Source of the DNA: Streptomyces sp. NBC_01460 | GTDB lineage: Bacteria; Actinomycetota; Actinomycetes; Streptomycetales; Streptomycetaceae | DNA: 64,000 bases | Assembly (NCBI RefSeq): GCF_036227405.1 | Contig: NZ_CP109473.1 | Coordinates: 124,001-188,000, forward strand | Direction: 5' to 3' | Shown here: positions 33,633-41,304 of the stretch, one piece after another | Position numbering within the stretch: the first letter of the stretch is position 1 | Layout of the letters: every line of letters begins with the position of its first letter | Program-made: the position numbers and the translations under genes | Notes under the pieces: generated by a model | Databases searched by the model: none | Seen by the model: only the letters and a program-made list of their open reading frames with translations | Told to the model about the DNA's origin: nothing

Positions 33633-35282
33633 TCACTTCGTGCTCTGCGCGAGGGACTTCTCGTACTCGGCGCGAATCCTGTCGCCGCCGCCGGAGCGCC
33701 AGGTGCGTACCAGGGCGTCGAACTCGGAGACCGATTTTCGCCCGGCGACGATGTCCTTGATGCCGTCGTTGACACCCGTCTTCAGGGAGTTGCCCTTGCT
33801 GGCGTACGTGTCGGAGTAGTGGCCGACCGTCGGGTCGATCACCGCCATGGCGATGAGCTTCTTCTGCCAGTCGTGGATCCGGCGGGTGAGGTCGGCCTGC
33901 CCCGGCAGGTAGAGGTACTCGGGGGCATTGGCCAGGAAGGAGACCGGCATACCCGTCGTCACGGCTTCCGCGTTGCCCTTGTCGGTGAGTTCGACGTCGC
34001 CCTTCGCGGTGCGGTGGAAGTGCGTGCCCTCGATGCCGTTGTCGAGGAACAGCCGCTCCTCGGTGCCGAACGGGGCCGCGAGGTAGTCGAGGACCTTCAG
34101 CAGCATCTCCAGACGCTTCTTGTCGGCGTTCTTGTTGATCGCGGTGAAGCCGACCGAGCCGAGACCGTAGTAGAAGTGCGGGGTGGCACCGGCCTTCGCA
34201 GCGAACGGAAGGATCACCCCGAAGGGGAAGTCGTAGGTCTTGACGTCCACCAGGAAGGAGGGGAAGGACTGGACGTACGCGCCCAGCGTGCCCTGCGCCA
34301 TCTTCTCGCGCGTCGTGGTGAGGTTGGGGTCCGGCCAGAACAGCCCGGCCTTGCTCACCTTCACCCCGAATTCCAGTGCCTCACGGAATTCGTCGGTCTC
34401 GAACTGGTGGACCAGCTTGCCGTTCTTCAGCGACCACCCGGACGGTGCTCCGAACCACTGCGCGTACATGCCGACATGGTTGGTGTAGGCAGGCTCCAGG
34501 ACGTACTTGTGGCGCTTGACGTCCAGCAGTTCCCTGCCCTTGGCGAGGAAGTCCTCGGCGCTGGTGAAGGTGGCCCCGCCGACCGGCTTCCAGAAGTCCT
34601 CATTGGTGACGTAGACCTGTCCCATACGGCCGTACGCCACCGGTACGCCGAAGATCTTCCCGTTGATGACGGCTGTCTTCCAGGCGAATTCCGGAAGGTT
34701 GGCGAGGTTCGGGTACTCCTTGACCGCGTTGCCCGAGAGGTGGGGGGTCAGGTCCTGGAACTTCGCCTCCAGCAGTTCGGGGATCCGGCGCAGTCCCTGG
34801 TTCGGGGGAATCCACACGAGGTCGGGGATCTCGCCGCCCGCTATCGCCGCGTTGAACTTCGACGAGTAGCTGTCGTCGGTGGTCTCGACGACGATGTTCA
34901 TCCTGAACTCCGAGCCCAGGCGCTTGTTGAGCTCCTTCCAGTACGCGTTCTTCCCCATCGCGGGGGCCGGCGTCGTGAAGGTCTCCGTGAGCGCGGTGAT
35001 CGGGGAGCCGTCGCCGGGCGGCGCGGCGACCGACTTGACCAGGTTCTTCGGGTAGCGGAGGTAGGCGGCGTCCAGACCCTCGGCGCTGCCCGCAAGGTCC
35101 GGTGCCGCGACCTGGGCAGGCACGTACGCCGGGAGCTTGACCTTGCTGAACGCTTCGCTGCCCTTGCCCGCGGCGGACGTCCCCGTGGAACAGCCGGTGA
35201 GGGTCGACATTCCGGTGGCGGCGATGCCGAGAGCGCCCGCGGCGCCGAGGAACGTTCGCCTGTTGACGTGCTGAGAAGACAT
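33633..35282 (-). CDS. ABC sugar-binding lipoprotein (LipO/LplA type)
   Basis: A 549-aa extracellular substrate-binding lipoprotein. The N-terminus has a twin-arginine-like start (NRRTFLGAAG) and lipobox LTGC (Cys31). The mature SBP_bac fold includes PALTETFTTP-like and YWKELNKRLGSEFRMNIVVE segments, GGEIPDLVWIPPN, TAVINGKIFGVPVAYGRMGQ and FTAINKNADKKRLEMLLKVL. It belongs to the large (~550 aa) oligosaccharide-binding class that partners LplB/YtcP permeases. Ligand cannot be inferred. It lies 35 bp downstream of the second permease gene. Confidence 0.88.
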   Translation of the reverse strand: MSSQHVNRRTFLGAAGALGIAATGMSTLTGCSTGTSAAGKGSEAFSKVKLPAYVPAQVAAPDLAGSAEGLDAAYLRYPKNLVKSVAAPPGDGSPITALTETFTTPAPAMGKNAYWKELNKRLGSEFRMNIVVETTDDSYSSKFNAAIAGGEIPDLVWIPPNQGLRRIPELLEAKFQDLTPHLSGNAVKEYPNLANLPEFAWKTAVINGKIFGVPVAYGRMGQVYVTNEDFWKPVGGATFTSAEDFLAKGRELLDVKRHKYVLEPAYTNHVGMYAQWFGAPSGWSLKNGKLVHQFETDEFREALEFGVKVSKAGLFWPDPNLTTTREKMAQGTLGAYVQSFPSFLVDVKTYDFPFGVILPFAAKAGATPHFYYGLGSVGFTAINKNADKKRLEMLLKVLDYLAAPFGTEERLFLDNGIEGTHFHRTAKGDVELTDKGNAEAVTTGMPVSFLANAPEYLYLPGQADLTRRIHDWQKKLIAMAVIDPTVGHYSDTYASKGNSLKTGVNDGIKDIVAGRKSVSEFDALVRTWRSGGGDRIRAEYEKSLAQSTK

Positions 35283-35317
35283 GGTTCTCCTGGGAAAGGC
35301 AGGATCGGTGATGGTGG

Positions 35318-36256
35318 TCAGCCCTTGACGGCGCCCGTGAGGACACCCTTGGCGAAGTGCTTCTGAAGGAAGGGGTACACCAGGAGGATTGGCACGAGTG
35401 CGATGATCAGCACGGCCATCTGGAGCGAGATCGAGGGCGGCAGCACGTTCACGCCGAGCGCGTGGGCATTGATCGTCTCGCCCTGGACGACGTAGGAGCG
35501 CAGGATGACCTGGAGCGGGTACTTGCCCGAGTCGTTCATGAACAGCAGGGCGTTGAAGAAGCTGTTCCAGTAACTGACGGCGTAGAAGAGACCCGCGACG
35601 GCGATGACGGCCTTGGACAGCGGCAGCACGATGCGCCGGAGAATGGCCAGCTCACCCGCGCCGTCCAGGCGGGCGGCCTCGTACAGCTCAGCCGGTATGC
35701 CCTGGAAGAACGCCCGCACCACGATCACGTTGAACACGTTGAGCAGGACGGGAAGAATCAGCGACGCGTAGCTGTCGAGCAGGCCGAGTTGCTGGACCAC
35801 GAGATAGGTGGGGATGATGCCCGGCGCGAAGAGGAACGTGCCGAGCACGATCAGCAGGATGGGCTTGCCCAGCAGCATGCCGGGCCGCGAGAGACCGTAA
35901 GCCAGCGTGACCGTGCAGAGCAGACTGAGCGCGGTGCCGATCAGGGTGATCCCGATGCTCACCAGCGTCGCCCGGGTCACCACACCGCCCTGGAGCAGCA
36001 CGCTGTACGCCTGGAACGTCGGATGGTGCGGGATGAGGACGTAACCGCCACGCTCCTCCAGCTCCTTCTGGCCGGCCAGGCTGGTGCCCAGCGCCAGCAG
36101 GAAGGGGTACGTCACCATGACGACGATCAGGGCGAGTGCCAGTGCCTTCGCGCCCTGGCCGAGCCGGCTGGGGCTTTCCATCCACGGCGGACGCTGCCCG
36201 CCGGAGCGCAGCCCGGCCAGGCGGTTCTCTCGCTTCGCAGCGACTGACGTGGTCAT
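35318..36256 (-). CDS. ABC sugar permease, MalG/YtcP type
   Basis: A 312-aa inner-membrane component with six helices. The first follows SRLGQGAKALALALIVVMVT, and the cytoplasmic EAA loop EAARLDGAGELAILRRIVLP contacts the ATPase. The C-terminus (FLQKHFAKGVLTGAVKG) is typical of this permease class. Its ATG overlaps the stop of the upstream permease gene by ATGA. No ATPase gene is encoded nearby, so a shared MsiK-type ATPase is likely, as for many Streptomyces sugar importers. Confidence 0.9.
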   Translation of the reverse strand: MTTSVAAKRENRLAGLRSGGQRPPWMESPSRLGQGAKALALALIVVMVTYPFLLALGTSLAGQKELEERGGYVLIPHHPTFQAYSVLLQGGVVTRATLVSIGITLIGTALSLLCTVTLAYGLSRPGMLLGKPILLIVLGTFLFAPGIIPTYLVVQQLGLLDSYASLILPVLLNVFNVIVVRAFFQGIPAELYEAARLDGAGELAILRRIVLPLSKAVIAVAGLFYAVSYWNSFFNALLFMNDSGKYPLQVILRSYVVQGETINAHALGVNVLPPSISLQMAVLIIALVPILLVYPFLQKHFAKGVLTGAVKG

Positions 36257-37266
36257 CGGTAGACCCCCTGCTCACCGAAGCGGTGGGCCAGCTTGTTCGC
36301 CGCGATGATCAGCCCGAGGCCGATCACGCCCTTCATCAGTCCGGCGGCCGTGCTCATGCCCCAGTCGCCGTCGATCACGCCGTGGTAGTAGACGTAGGTG
36401 TCGAGCACTTCCGAGGCGTCGGGCCCCACCGCGTCGCGCTGGAGCAGCATCTGCTCGAATCCCACCGAGAGGATGTCACCGAGGCGCAGGATGAGCATCA
36501 TGATGATCACCGGTCGGATGCCGGGCAGCGTGACGTGCCACATCCGGCGCCAGGTTCCCGCGCCGTCCATGGCGGCCGACTCGTACTGCGTCATGTCGAT
36601 GGACGCCATGGCGGCGAGGAAGATGATCGCGCCGTAGCCGCAGTCCTTCCAGATCATCTCCGAGGTGACGAGCAGCTTGAAGGTGTCCGGATTGCTCATG
36701 ATGTTGCCGACCGCCAGGCCGTGGTTCTGCAGCAGGCTGGTGACCGTGCCCGTGCCGCCGAAGACCTGCTGGAACATCGCCACGACGACGACCCAGGACA
36801 GGAAGTGCGGAAGGTAGACGACCGTCTGGACGAGCCGCCTGATCTTCTCCCCGACCAGGGAGTTGAGCAGCAGCGCCAGGGCTATGGGGGCGGGGAAGTA
36901 GAGAACGAGCTGGAGAACGGTGATTTCCAGCGTGTTGCGCACGGCGGACCAGAACTCCGGCTGGGCGAGCAGGTCGGTGAAGTTCCGGAGGCCGACGAAG
37001 GGACTCGACTTGAAGCCGAGGAACGGCTGGTAGTCCTGAAACGCGACCACGTTGCCGGCGAGCGGCAGGTAGAAGAAGACCGCGAAGTACAGGACGCCCG
37101 GCACACACAGCAGCAGCAGCATGCGGTCACGCCGGAAGCGCTGACGGAACGACTTCTGCCCGGGTGGGCGCCCGGCCGCGGTGGCGACCGGAGAAGGCGT
37201 TTCGTCGTCAGGAGCTTCCGGCCGGGACATGGCCGGACGGGGCGAAGTGGGCACAGCGGCCGACAC
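36253..37266 (-). CDS. ABC sugar permease, MalF/LplB type
   Basis: A 337-aa inner-membrane permease, first gene of the importer operon. After a polar leader, SFRQRFRRDRMLLLLCVPGV begins helix 1. It contains the periplasmic loop VVAFQDYQPFLGF and the EAA loop ESAAMDGAGTWRRMWHVTLP. The GTG at 37266 has GGAGGTGA 5 nt upstream and is preferred over the internal ATG at MSRPEAP. The much longer upstream frame is noise. Confidence 0.88.
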   Translation of the reverse strand: MSAAVPTSPRPAMSRPEAPDDETPSPVATAAGRPPGQKSFRQRFRRDRMLLLLCVPGVLYFAVFFYLPLAGNVVAFQDYQPFLGFKSSPFVGLRNFTDLLAQPEFWSAVRNTLEITVLQLVLYFPAPIALALLLNSLVGEKIRRLVQTVVYLPHFLSWVVVVAMFQQVFGGTGTVTSLLQNHGLAVGNIMSNPDTFKLLVTSEMIWKDCGYGAIIFLAAMASIDMTQYESAAMDGAGTWRRMWHVTLPGIRPVIIMMLILRLGDILSVGFEQMLLQRDAVGPDASEVLDTYVYYHGVIDGDWGMSTAAGLMKGVIGLGLIIAANKLAHRFGEQGVYR

Positions 37267-37392
37267 AGTCACCTCCGTATAGAGGGCGATCAGGGGACGC
37301 AGCCCTGAAGAACCCCGCACTGAAGCGGAATCTGGGGTTCTGGGCCGCAGGATGTACTGATTCTGCGCTGCTACGTCCACAGATGACAAGAG

Positions 37393-37420
37393 CTGCTCGA
37401 AAAAAGCTTTCTTAGAGCAG
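37393..37420. promoter_or_regulatory. 28-bp dyad upstream of the importer operon
   Basis: CTGCTC (37393-37398) and GAGCAG (37415-37420) flank a palindromic AAAGCTTT core, making an operator-like inverted repeat ~127 bp upstream of the permease start. Its right arm CTTAGAGCAG shares TTAGAGCA with the DeoR intergenic region. Confidence 0.5.
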
Positions 37421-37654
37421 TTACGAGCACCCTCCGAACATCGAGCGACGCCGCTTCGCCGGGCGAACGCTCCCGAAGCCTCTTGGTGCCACCTGGCCGG
37501 AGAGTCCGCGCAGTCAGTGGAGGCATGAGTGAATGAATGACTGAGCGACGTTGTAGTGCTGCTGGAGGAAGCTCGCGTGACGGCGACGATGCCGGCCTCT
37601 GCTGTGCGTCGGCGTCTGCGTGAGGCGGCGATCCCCTCGCGCGCCCGGGTCGCG

Positions 37655-37890
37655 ACAGCTGTCAGCGTCACTACGAGATCGCGACCCCGCCCGACAGGAA
37701 GGGCCGGGTCACCCATACCGTCGTGCTGCGGCTGTACGCGGAGGCGGCCGCCGAGGACCGCCGGCTGCAGCTGGCCGGATACGAGATCTACCACTTCGGC
37801 GGCTGGAGACTCACCGCGCCGGGGGGAAAAGCTCCTGGACGTCTTCTTCAAGGACCTCCTGGCGCGACGAAGAAGCCGACACTGTAGCCG
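37655..37890 (+). pseudogene. Decayed hypothetical gene fragment
   Basis: The plus strand reads HYEIATPPDRKGRVTHTVVL, then RLYAEAAAEDRRLQLAGYEI and YHFGGWRLTAPGG. After a one-base shift near 37825 it continues KLLDVFFKDLLARR. This is natural protein sequence of unknown family, with no intact start. The rest of 37421-38396 shows only a further short natural stretch near 37930-38020 (EFDDLLDRDSEPVPDFAQEN) and no gene. Confidence 0.45.
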
Positions 37891-38396
37891 GAGGTCCCGG
37901 GGCGCGAACCCCGGTGTGTCGGTCACCCGTTGCGCACCCCAGACCGCGAGTTCGACGACCTGCTCGACCGCGACAGCGAGCCCGTGCCGGACTTCGCTCA
38001 GGAGAATGGGGTTCTGGCACAGAACTTCGGGATCCGTCGCAGAGCGATACCTCGATGTTCGACTGCGAGGGGCTGATTCGTGTGAGACCGCGTACGCCTG
38101 GTCCTCCGTCAACCGAAGCGGCCCGCTGACAGATAGACGGACGGCGGTTCCTGCCCGGCGGACCCGAGCTCGGCGTACACCCTCGCGGCCTCGCCTCCAC
38201 ACCGGCCAGGCGCTTCTCGTGACAGTCAGCGAAACGCAAGCTGCTGCGCTGCCTCTTGCGGCTCTTCCTCCCCTGCCCCGCTCCTGCTCCTACTCGAAGA
38301 CCTCCTGACCAGGAACGCAGCAGCCGGCCCCGAGGTGATGGGTACCGGCAGCACTCCGGGCCCGCCCCCTGGACTTGCCCTCGGCGCGGTCACCGG

Positions 38397-40196
38397 TCAG
38401 GCCGTCGGGCCTTCTCCCCTGCGGACCAGCCGCCAGGCTTCGGTGAACAGTTCGGGGAGCGTGCCCGGGAGTAGCCCGAAGTCCCTCACCTCGCTGCCGT
38501 CCTTGCTCAGCTGCGCGCTGATCAGGGGCGCTTTCCAGGACTCCATGGGCGGTAGCGGCCTCTTGGCGTGCGCCCACGGGCCGGGCAGGAAGAACGAGCG
38601 TCCCGCGCGGGCCCGGCGGCCCTCCACCACCAGGCCACGCGCCAACAGATCTGCGGCGGCTGCCTTGTGACGGATCGGTTTCCAGGCGTTCCAGCGCCGC
38701 ACGTTGCGGTCCGAGGGCACGGGGAGCAGCAGGAGCTGGAGGTACAGGGCGGCGGCGTCCTCGGACAGGTCGAGGGCGTGGGCAACGTCGGCGAGCAGGT
38801 CGGGGACGCAGGCGCGCGGATCGGACTCGTAGCGGCCCGGAGGCAGGTCGCCGGAGGTGATGCGGGCTATGACGCGGTCGCAGGTGCCATCGTTCAGCCA
38901 GTCCCAGCGCTGACTCCCCCGGTTGCCACCGATCACACCGGCGTAGAGGACCCGGGCCGGTGAGTCGCCACCGGCCAGCACCTTGCGCAGGTGCCGGACG
39001 GCCTCCGGCGCACCGTTGCGTACGGGGTCTCCGGCCGGGAGATCCGCGTACGCCCACGGCAGGCCGGCGAAGAAGGCGTCCGCGACGGTCTCCGCGTCGT
39101 AGCGGCCCATGACGTCCCAGGCGGTGCGCAGATGGCGGTGCTCAGGCGGGCAGGGCCAGATCCGCAGGTAGAAGCCCGGCGGCAGGGTGGCGTTCGCCGG
39201 GTCCAGAAGCAGATGGCACAGGTGGGCCGCAGGCATCTCGGTGTCCAGGGTGACCGCGGCCTGCCAGGTGCTCCAAGGCGTGTGCGCCCGGGCGCCGTGC
39301 TGCTCCACCCAGACCGCGGCGATGCGCTCCGCGACGCGGGCGAGACCGCCGGGCTCCCAGAGGTCCACGGGGTCGGAGGGGAGCACGTCGGCGAGCAGGG
39401 CGAGCCGCTCGTCGTCGTGCAGCATCGACAGCTCGTCGCGCGCCGATTCGAGTTCGCCCGCCTTGAAGCCGTATACGGCGCGCTCGTGCTCGTCCAGGAA
39501 GGGCGTGTAGTAACCGCCGGCACCGGGGTTGCCAGCCAGGACGAGGGCCGCGGCGGGACGACTCAGGCCGGTCGCCTCGCTCAGGGCCAGGGCCGCGTCC
39601 GCGTCCCAGGCGAGCGGGCCGCGCTCCCGGACGAGCTCGACCAGCCGCAGCAGCTGGTCGGGGGTACCCCAACCTCGGTGGCAGTCCACGACGTGGAGCG
39701 GCTCCTCGGGGCGCGGGGCCGCCTCGCCGCCGGGGAACACGGCCTCGAAGTAGAGGGTCCGGCGCGCGGCCGGCAGATGCAGGCCGAAGGACGCACCCTC
39801 ATCGTCGCGGACGGTGAACGAGGTCTCTCCGGCGAGCCGCCCGAGGCGGAACCGATAGGCCGGGTCGGCGAACGGGGTGTCCGCCCACATGTCCAGGAAG
39901 TCCAGCAGCACCTCACGGCGTTCCTGCCTGGTCGCGGGGGCGGCCGCGCGCAGGGCAAGTGCGCCCGGCCGGCCTATGAGTTCCGTCCAGCTGCCCGCTG
40001 CGGGCAGACGGACCTCCCATCCGACCGGATCCGGCGGCCAACTGCCCGCGATGTAACGGCCGGTGGTCCTGATACCGGCGAAGGAGTCTGTGTCCCAGCA
40101 GCCCGAGGCCCCGACGAGCCCCTGCATGGCGGCGGATGCGGCGAACCCGTTCCACGCGCGAGAAGCTCGGGGCGCTGCTGTAATGGTCTCGTTCAT
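38397..40196 (-). CDS. Large unknown protein, MolR/DUF4132-like C-terminus
   Basis: A 599-aa soluble protein. The C-terminal half, with LYLQLLLLPVPSDRNVRRWN, AWKPIRHKAAAADLLARGLV and SFFLPGPWAHAKRPLPPMES, matches my memory of very large actinobacterial DNA-binding-annotated proteins related to E. coli MolR/YehI. Those are often more than 1000 aa and lie beside MoxR/VWA genes. This copy is much shorter and has no such partners, so it may be a truncated or stand-alone derivative. Two ATGs (40196, 40208) and an upstream TTG/GTG at 40226 are possible. Function is unknown. Confidence 0.6.
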   Translation of the reverse strand: MNETITAAPRASRAWNGFAASAAMQGLVGASGCWDTDSFAGIRTTGRYIAGSWPPDPVGWEVRLPAAGSWTELIGRPGALALRAAAPATRQERREVLLDFLDMWADTPFADPAYRFRLGRLAGETSFTVRDDEGASFGLHLPAARRTLYFEAVFPGGEAAPRPEEPLHVVDCHRGWGTPDQLLRLVELVRERGPLAWDADAALALSEATGLSRPAAALVLAGNPGAGGYYTPFLDEHERAVYGFKAGELESARDELSMLHDDERLALLADVLPSDPVDLWEPGGLARVAERIAAVWVEQHGARAHTPWSTWQAAVTLDTEMPAAHLCHLLLDPANATLPPGFYLRIWPCPPEHRHLRTAWDVMGRYDAETVADAFFAGLPWAYADLPAGDPVRNGAPEAVRHLRKVLAGGDSPARVLYAGVIGGNRGSQRWDWLNDGTCDRVIARITSGDLPPGRYESDPRACVPDLLADVAHALDLSEDAAALYLQLLLLPVPSDRNVRRWNAWKPIRHKAAAADLLARGLVVEGRRARAGRSFFLPGPWAHAKRPLPPMESWKAPLISAQLSKDGSEVRDFGLLPGTLPELFTEAWRLVRRGEGPTA

Positions 40197-40251
40197 GCGT
40201 CCGATCATGGCGTAGGACACCGACAATCAGGCGCGCCAAGCTTGAGGGCTC

Positions 40252-40739
40252 AGTCGGGTGGCGGTAGGAAGCCACCGGAGATGAACCTGTCCCGGTCCTT
40301 GCGGCCGACGGCCGGGCGGCGGACCCGGATCTCGGTGCCGTCGATGATGCCGGTCTTCCCGGCCCGTCCCAGATGGTCAACGACCTCGGCCAGCGTTCAC
40401 AGCCGCACGTCGGGGCTGACCATGCATCCCCGCTCCGCGAGCAGGGGCCGCACCTCTCCGATCGCCCGTGTGACGGTCGAGCGGGTCCACGCCGAACCAG
40501 CAGGCCAGCAGATCACGAGCACCCCCGTGGCGAAGGGGCACCAGCGTGGCCGGAAGCCGGTCGACGGAGACCATGCGGTGCTTCGCACCAGCGCCCACCG
40601 CACGCTTCCGCGACCGGGACGCAAGCCTGGCCTGATGCCGCTCATGCCACAACGGCCTCACCTCAGCCACGAGTTCAGCGATCACAACGGCCGAAAAGCC
40701 CGTGATCCTCCGTTCGCTGATGATCGCTGTGGGCGTCAC
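40252..40739 (-). pseudogene. DDE transposase (IS112/HARBI1-like) remnant
   Basis: The N-terminal half is recognisable. AVVIAELVAEVRPLWHERHQ and RKRAVGAGAKHRMVSVDRLP are followed after a frameshift (near 40515) by WTRSTVTRAIGEVRPLLAER and GCMVSPDVRL. A TGA (near 40398) interrupts it, and it then continues TLAEVVDHLGRAGKTGIIDG and TEIRVRRPAVGRKDRDRF. One frameshift and one nonsense codon are clear, and the second half with the remaining catalytic residues is missing. Confidence 0.7.
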
Positions 40740-40759
40740 GTTCCCCACCACGCAGCCAT

Positions 40760-41110
40760 GATCGCCGATCCGAGATCGACGTCCCACCGCCAACCGTGCA
40801 CGAGCTCGTTGGTCCCGGAGGATTCGCTGGTTCCGGGTAGGCCAACTCTCCAGGGTCACTACGTGCAGGATCTGGCCACGGACCCCATTCTGAGCGGACG
40901 CACAACGACCAGTCAGTCGTCCTGCTGTCGTGGGGGTGGAAACCGAGGTCGGCGAGCACTGCTCGGTGGGGTGCAGCATGCGTGAGGTCGTGGACGGCAG
41001 CCCCATCAGGTCGATGGCAGGCCTGGCCGCCACTCCCGGGACAGCGGTCGAGCTGATGTGCTCGATCTTCAGGAACACCCACATCATCTCAGCCGTGGTC
41101 CTGGCGGCCC
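40760..41110 (-). pseudogene. GrpB-family (UPF0157) gene, decayed
   Basis: Motifs of GrpB/UPF0157 nucleotidyltransferase-like proteins occur in changing frames: VFLKIEHISSTAVPGVAARP with AIDLMG (family IEHIGSTAVPGL.AKPIID), then ADLGFHPHD, and HVVTLESWPTRNQRILRDQ (family H....... W...L.FRD). At least two frameshifts separate them. Confidence 0.65.
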
Positions 41111-41304
41111 TGCACGGTCCAGACCTGAAGTCCGGCTGCGTGCCTGCATCAGCCACCCGCAGCAGGCGGGAGCAGCTGAGCATCGAGCAGCGCCAGCAGT
41201 TCGCCGCGCTCGGGGTGGAGTGGGCGACGGCGACCTGACCCGGCGCGCCCGCCTTCGCGCACCCGCAGCCCAGCCGGCCGGAAGGCCGGGCCGCAGGCAG
41301 CGGA

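Noticed and set aside
32602..36247. Long plus-strand frames over the oxidoreductase, binding protein and permease genes
   Set aside because: They are antisense shadows caused by high third-position G/C. The minus-strand products carry clear family motifs.
37880..37930. tRNA-like T-arm (CCGGGGTTCGCGCCCCGG on the minus strand)
   Set aside because: Stem and loop lengths fit, but the loop lacks the conserved A at position 58. No anticodon arm, D arm or acceptor stem can be drawn around it.
37267..38202. Long N-terminal extension of the first permease
   Set aside because: Composition is unnatural and no ribosome site is present. The GTG at 37266 has a strong site and gives the normal permease length.
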